A DNA stretch of 33,617 nt, from contig JAILJC010000020.1 of the NCBI GenBank assembly GCA_024694965.1, positions 1 to 33,617 of the forward strand. The letters run 5' to 3'. Source of the stretch: Lachnospiraceae bacterium. Its GTDB lineage: Bacteria > Bacillota > Clostridia > Lachnospirales > Lachnospiraceae. This document shows, piece by piece, positions 24,712-32,456 of the stretch (within the stretch, counting starts at the first letter, position 1; every line of letters begins with the position of its first letter). Under the pieces are notes generated by a model. That model searched no databases, had not been told where the DNA came from, and saw only the letters and a list, made by a program, of their open reading frames with translations. Made by a program: the position numbers and the translations under genes.

Positions 24712-26616
24712 ATGTTTTGTACCAAGTGTGGAGCGCAGATACCTGAAGGCAACAGGTTCTGTACAAAATGCGGAAGCCCGGTGGCAGTACCCGAAGCCCC
24801 GAAAGAGGAAAAAACGGATGCTGAGGCTTTAAAACCGGAAAAGGATGCGATAGCTGTTGAGCCGGAAACGGATGAAATTCCTGCAATGACTGAGCAGACC
24901 TATGAACCGGAAACGGATGAAACTCGGGAAATCCCCCAACAGTCACAGCCGTATGTATCGCCCGTTTCGCCGGTAAATAACAAGCCGGTAAAGGAAAAGA
25001 AGTCAGGTAAGGGCCTTATTGTCGGGATAATTGCCGGCCTTGTTGTTCTCGGCCTTTTGACGGCGGGAATAGTCATACTGCTTGGACTCAGGAAAACCGA
25101 AGTGAACCTTGCGGAATATCTTGAAGTCGAGTGCGAAGGCTATAACGGTTTCGGACGTGTTGAAGCGCATTTTGATACCGATAAGTTTGTAAAGGATTAT
25201 AAGGATAAGATCAAACCCAACAAGAATATTAAGAGCCTTGTCAAGGAATATGATGATCTTGATGAGCTTGCCGACAGTGCCGATATCAAGTTTTCAAAGG
25301 GCAAGGATGTTGCAAGGCTGTTTGCGATGATATATGCGGCAAACGGTGCCTTTGAGGAAAATGATAAACTGACATCGGAATCACTGGAAAACGGAGATAT
25401 CCTCATTTATAAGTGGAATTTTGAAACGAAGGAGATGAATGAGGATGAAGCCCTTGAATTTGCAAAAAAGGCTTTCAATGTAAAGCTGGTGACATCGGAT
25501 GTAGAAGTGGAAGTTAATGACCTTGAGGATATCGAAGTATTTGATGCTTTTAAGGACCTTGAGGTGGAATTTAACGGGATGTCGCCCAATGCAAATGCCA
25601 ATATCTCAAGGTATCCGTCGGACACGAACCTTGATTACAGCATAAGCAATAACTCGGGGCTCAGCAATGGTGATAAGGTTACCGTTACCGCAAGCTATTA
25701 CGGCGGCGAGGAGGAATACGCCAAGCAGTATAAGAGGATCCCGGAGAGCACAGTTAAGGAATTTACGGTTGAAGGCCTGGATGAATATATAACCGATGTC
25801 TCATCCATAAAGGCCGAAGATCTTGAACCGGTAAAGAGCATATGCAGGGATAAGATAATCAGCGAAGTGGCTGACAGAAGGGATGATTATCTTTCGGTTG
25901 AATCCGTTAACTTTGACAGTGCGTATCTTCTTACGGCCAAGAGAAGTGATTCATATAATGTAAACAAACTGATCATGATAGAAAAGGTGACCATTAAGTG
26001 TGATTCTGACAAGCAGAAAACGGAGTACTTCAGTTATTACACCTATTATGGCTTCAATAATGTGGTAAAGACAGGCAGCGGCGACATGCTTGTGGATAAT
26101 GTGTCCGATTACGGTAATGACTGGACAAACTTTGAGTATGACCCTGATAATCGCGGTTGGACGAATACTGTTTCATTAAGGGGCTATGAGAACTTTGACA
26201 GGCTTTTTAATGATGCATTTACCAGGAACGTGGACGAGTACAAGTACGAGCAGATAGATGTGCCGTCGGAATCAGGTTCTTCGTCTGCGCCTAAGGCTGA
26301 CCTGTTCAGTGATATCGCAAATGAAGCCGAAGAGGGAACGGGTGATTATATCTTTGCAAACAGTTCGATAGATGCGCTTTCAAAGAGCGATCTTGAGGGG
26401 CTTAGCGCGGATGAGTGCAGGTATGCAAGGAATGAGATCTATGCTCGCCACGGCAGGATGTTTGACGATGAGGATCTGCAGGCTTACTTTAACTCAAAGG
26501 ACTGGTACCAAGGCACGGTAAAGCCTAAGGATTTTAACGAATCAGTTCTAAGTCAGGTTGAAAAGGATAATATCAAGCTTATAACCGATTACGAAAAGAA
26601 GCAGGGTTACAGATAA
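24712..26616 (+). CDS. Zinc-ribbon, single-pass membrane protein with C-terminal YARHG domain
   Basis: 634 residues. The N-terminus is a double-CxxC zinc ribbon (FCTKCGAQIPEGNRFCTKCG, residues 2-21), then a linker rich in Glu, Pro and Thr (25-95) and one membrane helix (about 101-126). The large exported region (127-560) is dominated by acidic and beta-forming segments, with the repeated pattern DLEDIEVFDAFKDLEV. The C-terminal YARHG domain (about 565-634) contains RYARNEIYARHGRMF and SKDWYQGTV. With the ribbon facing the cytosol, the YARHG end would lie outside. The domain's function is not established. It is the first of three consecutive zinc-ribbon genes (gaps 18 and 34 bases), suggesting one membrane-linked complex. 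Confidence 0.85.
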   Translation: MFCTKCGAQIPEGNRFCTKCGSPVAVPEAPKEEKTDAEALKPEKDAIAVEPETDEIPAMTEQTYEPETDETREIPQQSQPYVSPVSPVNNKPVKEKKSGKGLIVGIIAGLVVLGLLTAGIVILLGLRKTEVNLAEYLEVECEGYNGFGRVEAHFDTDKFVKDYKDKIKPNKNIKSLVKEYDDLDELADSADIKFSKGKDVARLFAMIYAANGAFEENDKLTSESLENGDILIYKWNFETKEMNEDEALEFAKKAFNVKLVTSDVEVEVNDLEDIEVFDAFKDLEVEFNGMSPNANANISRYPSDTNLDYSISNNSGLSNGDKVTVTASYYGGEEEYAKQYKRIPESTVKEFTVEGLDEYITDVSSIKAEDLEPVKSICRDKIISEVADRRDDYLSVESVNFDSAYLLTAKRSDSYNVNKLIMIEKVTIKCDSDKQKTEYFSYYTYYGFNNVVKTGSGDMLVDNVSDYGNDWTNFEYDPDNRGWTNTVSLRGYENFDRLFNDAFTRNVDEYKYEQIDVPSESGSSSAPKADLFSDIANEAEEGTGDYIFANSSIDALSKSDLEGLSADECRYARNEIYARHGRMFDDEDLQAYFNSKDWYQGTVKPKDFNESVLSQVEKDNIKLITDYEKKQGYR

Positions 26617-26634
26617 ATCCCGGGAGGAGCTAAA

Positions 26635-27615
26635 ATGAACGAAACAAAGGCAAAAAACATTTTAAAAGCGATAAGCATGGCGCTGGTACTGGTTTCGGTC
26701 CTTATGTTGTTTAGCGGAGCCATGACTGTAAAGGACAGGGATGAGCGCAAGGAGCTAAAGAGCGCTGTCAAGTCAGGTCTTAAGAATATCAATGAGTATA
26801 AAGATGATATCGATGACCTGCAGGATGAACTGGATGATTACAACATAGATATTAATGCAAAGAAACTGTTTAAGCAGGCCAAGAAGGTACTCAAGGTATT
26901 TAAGGATGCCAAGGTTTCAGCCGGCGAGGTAGCTTCATGTGCTCCCAGCATTATCAGCCTTGCAAGCGAGATCGAGGATAACAGAGCGGTAGCAGGCCTT
27001 TTGGGAATGGGCGGCATGAGTGGGATCATCGATACGATAGGTGATGCCAAAGCGGCACTCATTGCATTTATGGTATTATTTTATTTAACTCTGTTAGCAG
27101 GTGTGATAACGATAATTCTCCATTATATCGACAGCAAGCTCCCCGGAGTTGCGATCACGATACTTAATCTTATATGGCTTATCATATGGGGAGTCACCGT
27201 GCATAAGATAAATGTTTATGCTGACGAGGAACTGGATGTCGAGAAGCTTGTAAAAGTTACCGGTGCACCCGTGTGGGCATTCATTCTGGCAGCACTGGCG
27301 CTTGTGATATGGATGTTTAAGGATACTATCGCAGAATCACTTTCGGGAGGTGTTTCACCCGCTGCAATGGCAGGAGCTGCCGCATCTGCAGCATCGGCCG
27401 CTGTAACCGCAGCAATGCCGGTAAGGCCCGCGGCACCGGCAATCATCTGTCCCGTCTGCGGAAATGCTCTTAACGAGGGAGCGCTGTTCTGTCCCGAGTG
27501 CGGAAACAGGTATGAGCCTCCGGCACCGCCTGCGGAAGTTTTCTGTACAAACTGTGGAACAAAGCTTAATGCTGATACCGTATTCTGCCCGAATTGCGGA
27601 ACAAAGCAGCAGTGA
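26635..27615 (+). CDS. Membrane protein with two C-terminal zinc ribbons
   Basis: 326 residues. A membrane helix near residues 11-30 (AISMALVLVSVLMLFSGAMT) is followed by a coiled-coil stretch (about 35-85, NINEYKDDIDDLQDELDDYN). Three more hydrophobic segments lie at about 140-165, 168-190 and 212-232. An Ala-rich linker (243-268) leads to two zinc ribbons, CPVCGNALNEGALFCPECG and CTNCGTKLNADTVFCPNCG. The family is unknown to me. The architecture is the mirror image of its upstream neighbour, with ribbons at the C-terminus but probably also in the cytosol. GGGAGGAGC precedes ATG 26635. Confidence 0.8.
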   Translation: MNETKAKNILKAISMALVLVSVLMLFSGAMTVKDRDERKELKSAVKSGLKNINEYKDDIDDLQDELDDYNIDINAKKLFKQAKKVLKVFKDAKVSAGEVASCAPSIISLASEIEDNRAVAGLLGMGGMSGIIDTIGDAKAALIAFMVLFYLTLLAGVITIILHYIDSKLPGVAITILNLIWLIIWGVTVHKINVYADEELDVEKLVKVTGAPVWAFILAALALVIWMFKDTIAESLSGGVSPAAMAGAAASAASAAVTAAMPVRPAAPAIICPVCGNALNEGALFCPECGNRYEPPAPPAEVFCTNCGTKLNADTVFCPNCGTKQQ

Positions 27616-27649
27616 TCGGTTGATTGATTCTTACAGGGAGGATTAAGAT

Positions 27650-28042
27650 ATGGCCGGATTTATGGATAGTGTAAACAAGGGTTTTGCAACACTTAATGTC
27701 AAGACTTCGAACTTTATGGAGTCTTCAAAGATAAGGGCTGCGATCACCAACAAGGAAACCGAGATAGGCGACCTTATGAGGTATATAGGTGAAACGGTAT
27801 ATTTAAACCGTAACGTGTTCTCCATTTCTATGGTCGAGCAGCAGCTTGCCGACATTAAGGCAAAATATGATGAGATAGAGGATCTTAAGAGGCAGATGAG
27901 CCAGCTCGAGGCGACGGAAAAGAATATCATCGGAGGAGCCGCTTCGGGTGCCGAGGCCAAGATATTCTGCCAGCAGTGCGGCGCACCGAACAGGCAGGGC
28001 GGAAAGTTCTGTGAAAAGTGCGGAAGTCCGCTGGTTTATTGA
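27650..28042 (+). CDS. Small coiled-coil protein with C-terminal zinc ribbon
   Basis: 130 residues, soluble. Residues 5-50 contain [20 protein letters not shown]. Residues about 60-95 are coiled coil ([20 protein letters not shown]). The C-terminus is a single zinc ribbon ([20 protein letters not shown], residues about 105-124). A clear GGGAGG precedes ATG 27650. As the third ribbon protein in the run it may be a cytosolic adaptor that pairs with the two membrane proteins (inference). The GIY-YIG frame begins 7 bases after its stop without an SD of its own. Confidence 0.8.
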   Translation: MAGFMDSVNKGFATLNVKTSNFMESSKIRAAITNKETEIGDLMRYIGETVYLNRNVFSISMVEQQLADIKAKYDEIEDLKRQMSQLEATEKNIIGGAASGAEAKIFCQQCGAPNRQGGKFCEKCGSPLVY

Positions 28043-28049
28043 TCGACAG

Positions 28050-29585
28050 ATGAATTATTACACGTATATGGTAAGATGCAGTGACGGTTCTTTATATACC
28101 GGCTATACGACCGATCTTGACAGGCGGATCGCGGCGCATAACTCAGGTAGCGGGGCCAAATATACAAGGTGCAGGCTGCCTGTTAAGCTTGTCTACAGTG
28201 AGGAGCATGCATCAAAGGAAGAGGCAATGAGCCGGGAGTGGCACATAAAGCGTCTTACTAAAAAAGAAAAGGAAAAGCTTATAAACAAGGAGCAAAAAAT
28301 GAAGGCTTACAAAGACATGACACGTGAGGAGCTGCTTGAACTTAAGGCGGCTCTTGAAAAGGAATACAAGGAGGAAGAGGCCAAGGGGCTTAAGCTTAAC
28401 ATGGCCCGCGGAAAGCCGGGTCTTTCGCAGCTTGAGATCGCTATGCCCATGCTTGACGTGATGGACTCCCATTCCGATATGCACACCTTTCTGGGCACGG
28501 ATACCAGGAATTACGGCGATCTTGACGGTATAGGAGAGTGCAGGCGCCTTCTGGCGGCAATGATGGAGGTTGAGAAGGATAATGTCATCGTCGGCGGTAA
28601 TTCAAGCCTTAACCTCATGTATGATATGGTCGCACGTTCCTACTGTTTCGGCGTAAGGGGAAGTACTCCGTGGTGCAAGCTTGACAAGGTTAAGTTCTTA
28701 TGCCCGGTTCCCGGTTATGACAGGCATTTTAAGATAACCGAGCAGTTCGGCATCGAGATGATAAACATCCCGCTGTCAGAGTCAGGGCCGGATATGGATA
28801 TGGTTGAAAAGTACGTTAACAACGATCCTGCGGTAAAGGGTATCTGGTGCGTTCCCAAGTATTCAAATCCTACGGGTATTTCGTATTCGGATGAAACGGT
28901 TAAGCGTTTTGCGGCGCTTAAGCCTGCGGCAGATGATTTCAGGATCTACTGGGACAATGCCTACTGTGTGCATCATCTGTATGAGAATGACCGTGATGAG
29001 ATACTTAACATACTTGATGAATGTAAGAAGGCCGGCAATCCGGATATGGTATTCATTTTTGCTTCGACTTCGAAGATAAGCTTCCCGGGTTCGGGAGTTT
29101 CGGCAGTCGCTTCTTCGATCGACAATGTTACGTGGATACTTAAGCTGATGGGTGTACAGACCATCGGTCACGATAAGATAAACCAGTTAAGGCATGTAAG
29201 GTTCTTTAAGGATATTAACGGACTTATGGCTCATATGAAGAAGCACGGCGAGCTGCTGCGTCCCAAGTTTGCTGCGGTTACCGATACGCTTGAGAAGGAG
29301 CTTTCGGGCCTTGGCATAGGAAGCTGGGTTAAGCCCAAGGGCGGATACTTTATTTCGTTTGACGCTCTTCCGGGCTGCGCAAAGTCAATCGTTTCAAAGT
29401 GTAAGGATTTGGGAGTCGTGCTTACCGGTGCCGGAGCCACATATCCTTACGGCAAGGATCCGCAGGATTCAAATATCCGTATAGCGCCGACCTTCCCGAG
29501 TACCGAGGAAATGAAGGATGCCGCGAGGGTATTCGTGCTTTGCGTGAAGCTTGCAAGTGTTGAAAAACTGCTTGAAGAGAAATAA
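28050..29585 (+). CDS. GIY-YIG domain protein fused in frame to an aminotransferase
   Basis: From ATG 28050 one uninterrupted frame of 511 residues covers a GIY-YIG domain (1-83) and a complete aminotransferase (84-511). The first part has [20 protein letters not shown] (the GIY and YIG elements as YTY and YTG), an Arg in LDRRI, and the late Glu in [14 protein letters not shown], as in the 80-100-residue YazA/YhbQ proteins thought to act on DNA. It reaches a natural-looking end at [12 protein letters not shown] but has no stop codon. A separate RBS (AAGGAG 28287-28292) and ATG 28299 mark the aminotransferase start, so two products are likely: a fusion and a free aminotransferase. A lost stop codon or a sequencing error could explain this. 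Confidence 0.7.
   Translation: MNYYTYMVRCSDGSLYTGYTTDLDRRIAAHNSGSGAKYTRCRLPVKLVYSEEHASKEEAMSREWHIKRLTKKEKEKLINKEQKMKAYKDMTREELLELKAALEKEYKEEEAKGLKLNMARGKPGLSQLEIAMPMLDVMDSHSDMHTFLGTDTRNYGDLDGIGECRRLLAAMMEVEKDNVIVGGNSSLNLMYDMVARSYCFGVRGSTPWCKLDKVKFLCPVPGYDRHFKITEQFGIEMINIPLSESGPDMDMVEKYVNNDPAVKGIWCVPKYSNPTGISYSDETVKRFAALKPAADDFRIYWDNAYCVHHLYENDRDEILNILDECKKAGNPDMVFIFASTSKISFPGSGVSAVASSIDNVTWILKLMGVQTIGHDKINQLRHVRFFKDINGLMAHMKKHGELLRPKFAAVTDTLEKELSGLGIGSWVKPKGGYFISFDALPGCAKSIVSKCKDLGVVLTGAGATYPYGKDPQDSNIRIAPTFPSTEEMKDAARVFVLCVKLASVEKLLEEK
28299..29585 (+). CDS. PLP-dependent aminotransferase, aspartate aminotransferase Ic / MocR-like family
   Basis: 428 residues from the internal ATG 28299, the start expected for this family ([20 protein letters not shown]). 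It is a fold-type I aminotransferase, with the PLP lysine in [13 protein letters not shown]. Other marks are LNMARGKPG near the N-terminus, [12 protein letters not shown] (cofactor phosphate region), [24 protein letters not shown] (PLP-contacting Asp and Tyr) and the substrate-carboxylate Arg in [10 protein letters not shown]. The Asn-Pro-Thr-Gly element and length point to the group annotated as alanine-glyoxylate or aspartate aminotransferase type Ic. An Asp/2-oxoglutarate reaction is the best guess. RBS AAGGAG is 6 bases upstream of the ATG, inside the GIY-YIG reading frame. Confidence 0.88.
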   Translation: MKAYKDMTREELLELKAALEKEYKEEEAKGLKLNMARGKPGLSQLEIAMPMLDVMDSHSDMHTFLGTDTRNYGDLDGIGECRRLLAAMMEVEKDNVIVGGNSSLNLMYDMVARSYCFGVRGSTPWCKLDKVKFLCPVPGYDRHFKITEQFGIEMINIPLSESGPDMDMVEKYVNNDPAVKGIWCVPKYSNPTGISYSDETVKRFAALKPAADDFRIYWDNAYCVHHLYENDRDEILNILDECKKAGNPDMVFIFASTSKISFPGSGVSAVASSIDNVTWILKLMGVQTIGHDKINQLRHVRFFKDINGLMAHMKKHGELLRPKFAAVTDTLEKELSGLGIGSWVKPKGGYFISFDALPGCAKSIVSKCKDLGVVLTGAGATYPYGKDPQDSNIRIAPTFPSTEEMKDAARVFVLCVKLASVEKLLEEK

Positions 29586-29603
29586 TAAGGGAGATGTAAG
29601 GAA

Positions 29604-30779
29604 ATGACAAAGATCGATATCGTATCGGGTTTTCTCGGTGCGGGAAAAACAACGCTTATAAAGAAACTTTTAAAGGAGGCTCTTGGTTCGGAGCAGGTTG
29701 TGCTCATCGAGAATGAATTCGGAGAGATAGGAATAGACGGTGGATTTCTTAAGGAAGCCGGGATCGAGATAACCGAGATGAATTCGGGCTGCATCTGCTG
29801 CTCACTGGTGGGTGATTTCGGTACCGCACTCAAGGAAGTGCTTGATAAGTACCATCCCGACCGTATACTTATCGAGCCTTCGGGAGTCGGAAAACTTTCG
29901 GATGTAATGAAGGCGGTTGAGGGAGCCACGGGAAGCGAAGGCGTACACCTTAATTCGGCGGTGGCAGTTGTCGATGCCAAGAAGTGCAAACCCTACTTAA
30001 GGAACTTCGGTGAGTTTTTCGAGAATCAGATAGAGCATGCGGGCACGATCATCTTAAGCCGTACGGGCGAGATGAGTGATGAGAAGATAAACGACTGCGT
30101 TTCGCTTATACGCGAGCATAATGACAGGGCGACGGTGATAACAACTCCGTGGGATAAGCTTGAGGGAGTCAAGATCCTTGAGACGATAGAGGATGCCAAG
30201 GACCTTGAGGCTGAGCTTATGAAGGAAGTGATGGAGATGCAGGAGGAGCATCATCATCACCATGAGGAAGGAATCCATGCGGATTCCTTTGATGCCTCAA
30301 AGCCGGCGGGCTCCCCCGACACAGAGGTCGGGGGCAGTCATGATGAAGAAGATGAGCATGAGCACCACCACCATGATCATGATGAGCACCACCATGAAGA
30401 GCATCATCACGACCACGACCATGACCACGACCATGACCATGATCACGGTCCCGAGTGCACCTGCGGATGCCATGACCACGACCACGATCATCACCATCAT
30501 CATGCCGACGAGGTATTTTCTTCGATCGGTATCGAGACTTCCACGAAGTACACCAAAGATAAGGTGGAGGAGTGCTTAGAGGAGCTTGATGATACCGGCA
30601 AATACGGAACGGTACTGCGCTGCAAGGGCATGCTTCCTTCAGACGGTGAGAAGTTCATCCACTTCGATTACGTTCCCGGTGAGAGCGAAGTCAGGGACGG
30701 AGCTGCCGAAGTCACTGGAAAGATATGCGTGATCGGTTCCGACCTTAAGGAAGAAGCAATAAGAGAACTGTTTAAATAA
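29604..30779 (+). CDS. CobW/COG0523 metallochaperone GTPase with a long His-rich segment
   Basis: 391 residues. Walker A is GFLGAGKTT (9-17), ENEFGEIGIDG is the switch region, and the metal site CxCC is Cys63-Ile-Cys65-Cys66, the G-domain zinc site of COG0523. ILIEPSGVGKL follows. The usual base-recognition NKxD is replaced by LSRTGE. Residues about 215-303 are His/Asp/Glu-rich, with tracts such as HHHHH, DHDHDHDHDH and the cluster CTCGCH, which should bind many zinc ions. The C-terminal CobW domain closes the protein. Such GTPases load zinc into client proteins under deficiency. The ATG follows GGGAGATGTAAGG, 18 bases after the aminotransferase stop. A GC hairpin is embedded in the His-rich region. 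Confidence 0.9.
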   Translation: MTKIDIVSGFLGAGKTTLIKKLLKEALGSEQVVLIENEFGEIGIDGGFLKEAGIEITEMNSGCICCSLVGDFGTALKEVLDKYHPDRILIEPSGVGKLSDVMKAVEGATGSEGVHLNSAVAVVDAKKCKPYLRNFGEFFENQIEHAGTIILSRTGEMSDEKINDCVSLIREHNDRATVITTPWDKLEGVKILETIEDAKDLEAELMKEVMEMQEEHHHHHEEGIHADSFDASKPAGSPDTEVGGSHDEEDEHEHHHHDHDEHHHEEHHHDHDHDHDHDHDHGPECTCGCHDHDHDHHHHHADEVFSSIGIETSTKYTKDKVEECLEELDDTGKYGTVLRCKGMLPSDGEKFIHFDYVPGESEVRDGAAEVTGKICVIGSDLKEEAIRELFK

Positions 30780-30795
30780 ATAACATTGTTATTTA
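30777..30795. promoter_or_regulatory. Perfect AT-rich palindrome between the two CobW genes
   Basis: TAAATAACATTGTTATTTA has two 9-base arms around one T. It covers the first CobW gene's stop codon and ends 12 bases before the second gene's ATG. Size and symmetry recall Fur/Zur/PerR-type operators, but it does not equal any consensus I can quote with certainty. It could also be a weak mRNA hairpin affecting translation of the second gene. Confidence 0.4.
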
Positions 30796-30807
30796 AGGCG
30801 TAAAGAT

Positions 30808-31740
30808 ATGACATCCGTATTTATTATCACAGGCTTCCTGGACAGCGGGAAGACCGATTTTATCAATTATACGATAACCCAGCCGTATTTCCAGGCAAGG
30901 GAGAAGACACTGCTCCTTGTGTGTGAAGAAGGCGAGAAGGAATACGATCCCAGGGTCCTTGAAAGAACAAGGACGATAATGGAAGTCATCGATGATGAGG
31001 ATGACTTTAACGCAAAGCATCTTGCGGAGCTTGAGAAGAAGTACCGCCCGGGGCGTGTTGTGATCGAGTTCAACGGCATGTGGCTGCTTAAGGATAAAAA
31101 GCTTCCGTGGAACTGGAAGGTTGAGCAGCAGATAGCGATGATAAACGGCGCTACGTTTGAGAGTTACTTCACAAATATGAAGTCGCTCATTGCCGAGCAG
31201 ATAAGGGGTTCGGAGCTTATCATCATGAACCGCTGCGACGGACTTGATGAGAAGATCGCATCATACAAGCGAAATATTAAGGCCCTGAACCAGCAGGCGG
31301 ATATCATCTTCGAGAATAAGGACGGAGAGATGAACGTCACCCTTGAAGAGGACCTGCCATATGACCTTTCAAAGGATCCTATCGTACTTGACGATACCGG
31401 TTACGGCATATGGTATCTGGATGCGCTTGACAATATGGAAAGGTACAGGGGGCGCACGATAGAGTACACGGGAATGGTGCTGCATCCTCCGGGATTCCCC
31501 AAGGGTTATTTTGTACCGGGCAGGATGGCCATGACCTGCTGTGCCGAGGATATCGCTTTTTTGGGATATGCATGCAAATACGACAAAGAGGAAGAGCTTA
31601 AGAACAGGCAGTATCTTAAGGTCAGGGCAAAGGTAGACATCGAGTATTTCGAGGACTACGGCAAGGAAGGACCGGTTCTTAAGGCAATAAGCATCGAACC
31701 GTGCGGAAAGCCCGGGAATGAAGTCATATCATTTACTTAA
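30808..31740 (+). CDS. CobW-like P-loop GTPase fused to a DUF1980/YcgQ-like C-terminal domain
   Basis: 310 residues. The N-terminus is a CobW-type P-loop domain: Walker A-like GFLDSGKTD (9-17), VVIEFNGMW in place of the ExSG motif, and a recognisable NRCD (NKxD-like) in ELIIMNRCDGLDEK. The CxCC zinc motif of canonical CobW proteins is absent. From about residue 195 it changes to a different module: YRGRTIEYTGMVLHPPGFPK, MAMTCCAEDIAFLGYAC (Cys244-Cys245), then YLKVRAKVDIEYFEDYGKEG and 'VLKAISIEPCGKP'. This follows the C-terminal domain of the DUF1980/TIGR03943 (YcgQ) proteins, which are often encoded with CobW GTPases and a permease. Here no permease is present in the window. The substrate is presumably a metal, most likely zinc (inference). 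The SD is weak (AAGGCGTAAAG). Confidence 0.75.
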   Translation: MTSVFIITGFLDSGKTDFINYTITQPYFQAREKTLLLVCEEGEKEYDPRVLERTRTIMEVIDDEDDFNAKHLAELEKKYRPGRVVIEFNGMWLLKDKKLPWNWKVEQQIAMINGATFESYFTNMKSLIAEQIRGSELIIMNRCDGLDEKIASYKRNIKALNQQADIIFENKDGEMNVTLEEDLPYDLSKDPIVLDDTGYGIWYLDALDNMERYRGRTIEYTGMVLHPPGFPKGYFVPGRMAMTCCAEDIAFLGYACKYDKEEELKNRQYLKVRAKVDIEYFEDYGKEGPVLKAISIEPCGKPGNEVISFT

Positions 31741-31774
31741 GAAACATAAAGGAATAAAAGAGAAAGAGTATAAA

Positions 31775-31805
31775 AAAGCAGGACCGTCAGCGGTCCTGCT
31801 TTATT
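31775..31805. terminator. Bidirectional rho-independent terminator
   Basis: A 12-bp stem AAAGCAGGACCG / CGGTCCTGCTTT with a TCAG loop (31775-31786 and 31791-31802) and U-rich tails both ways, six T on the minus strand. It ends the CobW transcript and the convergent ECF gene. The minus-strand stop codon TGA (31787-31789) sits in the loop, so half the stem is coding sequence. Confidence 0.85.
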
Positions 31806-32302
31806 ATAAACCTGCGCATGAACGGCAGCATCAGAGTCGAAATGATAAGTCCCGAGCAGCCCTGTATAAGGTTTGCGGGGATACTGGCAACCGCAGCAGT
31901 TCCGTATATGAAGTATTCAAAACCGAAATAACCGAGGGCGACGAATATCGTTGCAAACAGGCCGCAGAGGATACAGCGTATGCGGTCCGCCTTCATCTTT
32001 CCGAATACCGTACCGTGGAAAATAAGGCCGCTTACGAGAGCGATTACGCCCTTAATAAGCAGTGTTACCGGAGCATAGAACAGATAGCCTCCGAAAAGAT
32101 CCGCAAGTGCCGAACCGAGTCCTGCAGCCGCAGCCCCGTATATAGGACCGAGCACGATACCCGAAAGGATAACAAGGGCATCTCCGGGATGGATGTATCC
32201 ACCGGTTCCGGGAGTGGGTATCTTGATAATGAAGGTCGCAATACAGGTAAGGGCCGCAAACATTGCAGTGCGTACCATTATATTTGTCCTTACATCAGTC
32301 AT
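31787..32302 (-). CDS. ECF transporter S component (substrate-binding membrane subunit)
   Basis: 171 residues, five to six hydrophobic segments. The N-terminal RTAMFAALTCIATFIIKIP carries the small-residue helix through which S subunits dock to the shared EcfT, and GGYIHPGDALVILSGIVLGP with FGGYLFYAPVTLLIKG is typical of the PF07155/PF12822 group. These proteins capture vitamins or precursors and share an EcfAAT energising module encoded elsewhere. No biotin, riboflavin or thiamine hallmark lets me name the substrate, though HMP/pyridoxine-type subunits look similar. Start ATG 32302 is preceded by AAGGAGGGATGATCC. A promoter with an overlapping palindrome lies upstream, and I recognise no riboswitch. 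Confidence 0.87.
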   Translation of the reverse strand: MTDVRTNIMVRTAMFAALTCIATFIIKIPTPGTGGYIHPGDALVILSGIVLGPIYGAAAAGLGSALADLFGGYLFYAPVTLLIKGVIALVSGLIFHGTVFGKMKADRIRCILCGLFATIFVALGYFGFEYFIYGTAAVASIPANLIQGCSGLIISTLMLPFMRRFIIKQDR

Positions 32303-32339
32303 GGATCATCCCTCCTTGTCTGTTTTTTTATTTATTCAA

Positions 32340-32370
32340 TAGGTATACACCTAGTGGATTGATATGTCAA
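32340..32370 (-). promoter_or_regulatory. Promoter and probable operator of the ECF S-component gene
   Basis: On the minus strand TTGACA (plus 32365-32370), a 17-base spacer and TATACC (32342-32347). An inverted repeat TAGGT-GTAT-ACCTA (32340-32353) covers the -10 box, the right position for a repressor. The regulator is unknown. Confidence 0.65.
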
Positions 32371-32412
32371 TATTTATCTTAAAACACGAGTGCCGCGGGG
32401 CCGTCAAATGCC

Positions 32413-32441
32413 TTGCAAAAGCGGGTGAAATATGCTATTCT
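32413..32441 (+). promoter_or_regulatory. eno: Promoter of enolase
   Basis: TTGCAA (32413-32418), 17 bases and TATTCT (32436-32441) lie about 55 bases upstream of the enolase start. A small GCCC-TCA-GGGC hairpin (32466-32476) is in the leader, and AAAGG (32479-32483) is the likely SD, at rather long spacing. Confidence 0.55.
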
Positions 32442-32456
32442 GATTCTTGCACATAG

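Noticed and set aside
30247-30512. Tandem repeat or CRISPR-like array in the GACCAT/GACCAC tract
   Set aside because: It is a coding His/Asp microsatellite with no spacers.
30262-30579. Met/Thr-rich frame over the His tract
   Set aside because: Out-of-frame reading of the CAT/GAC hexamer repeats.
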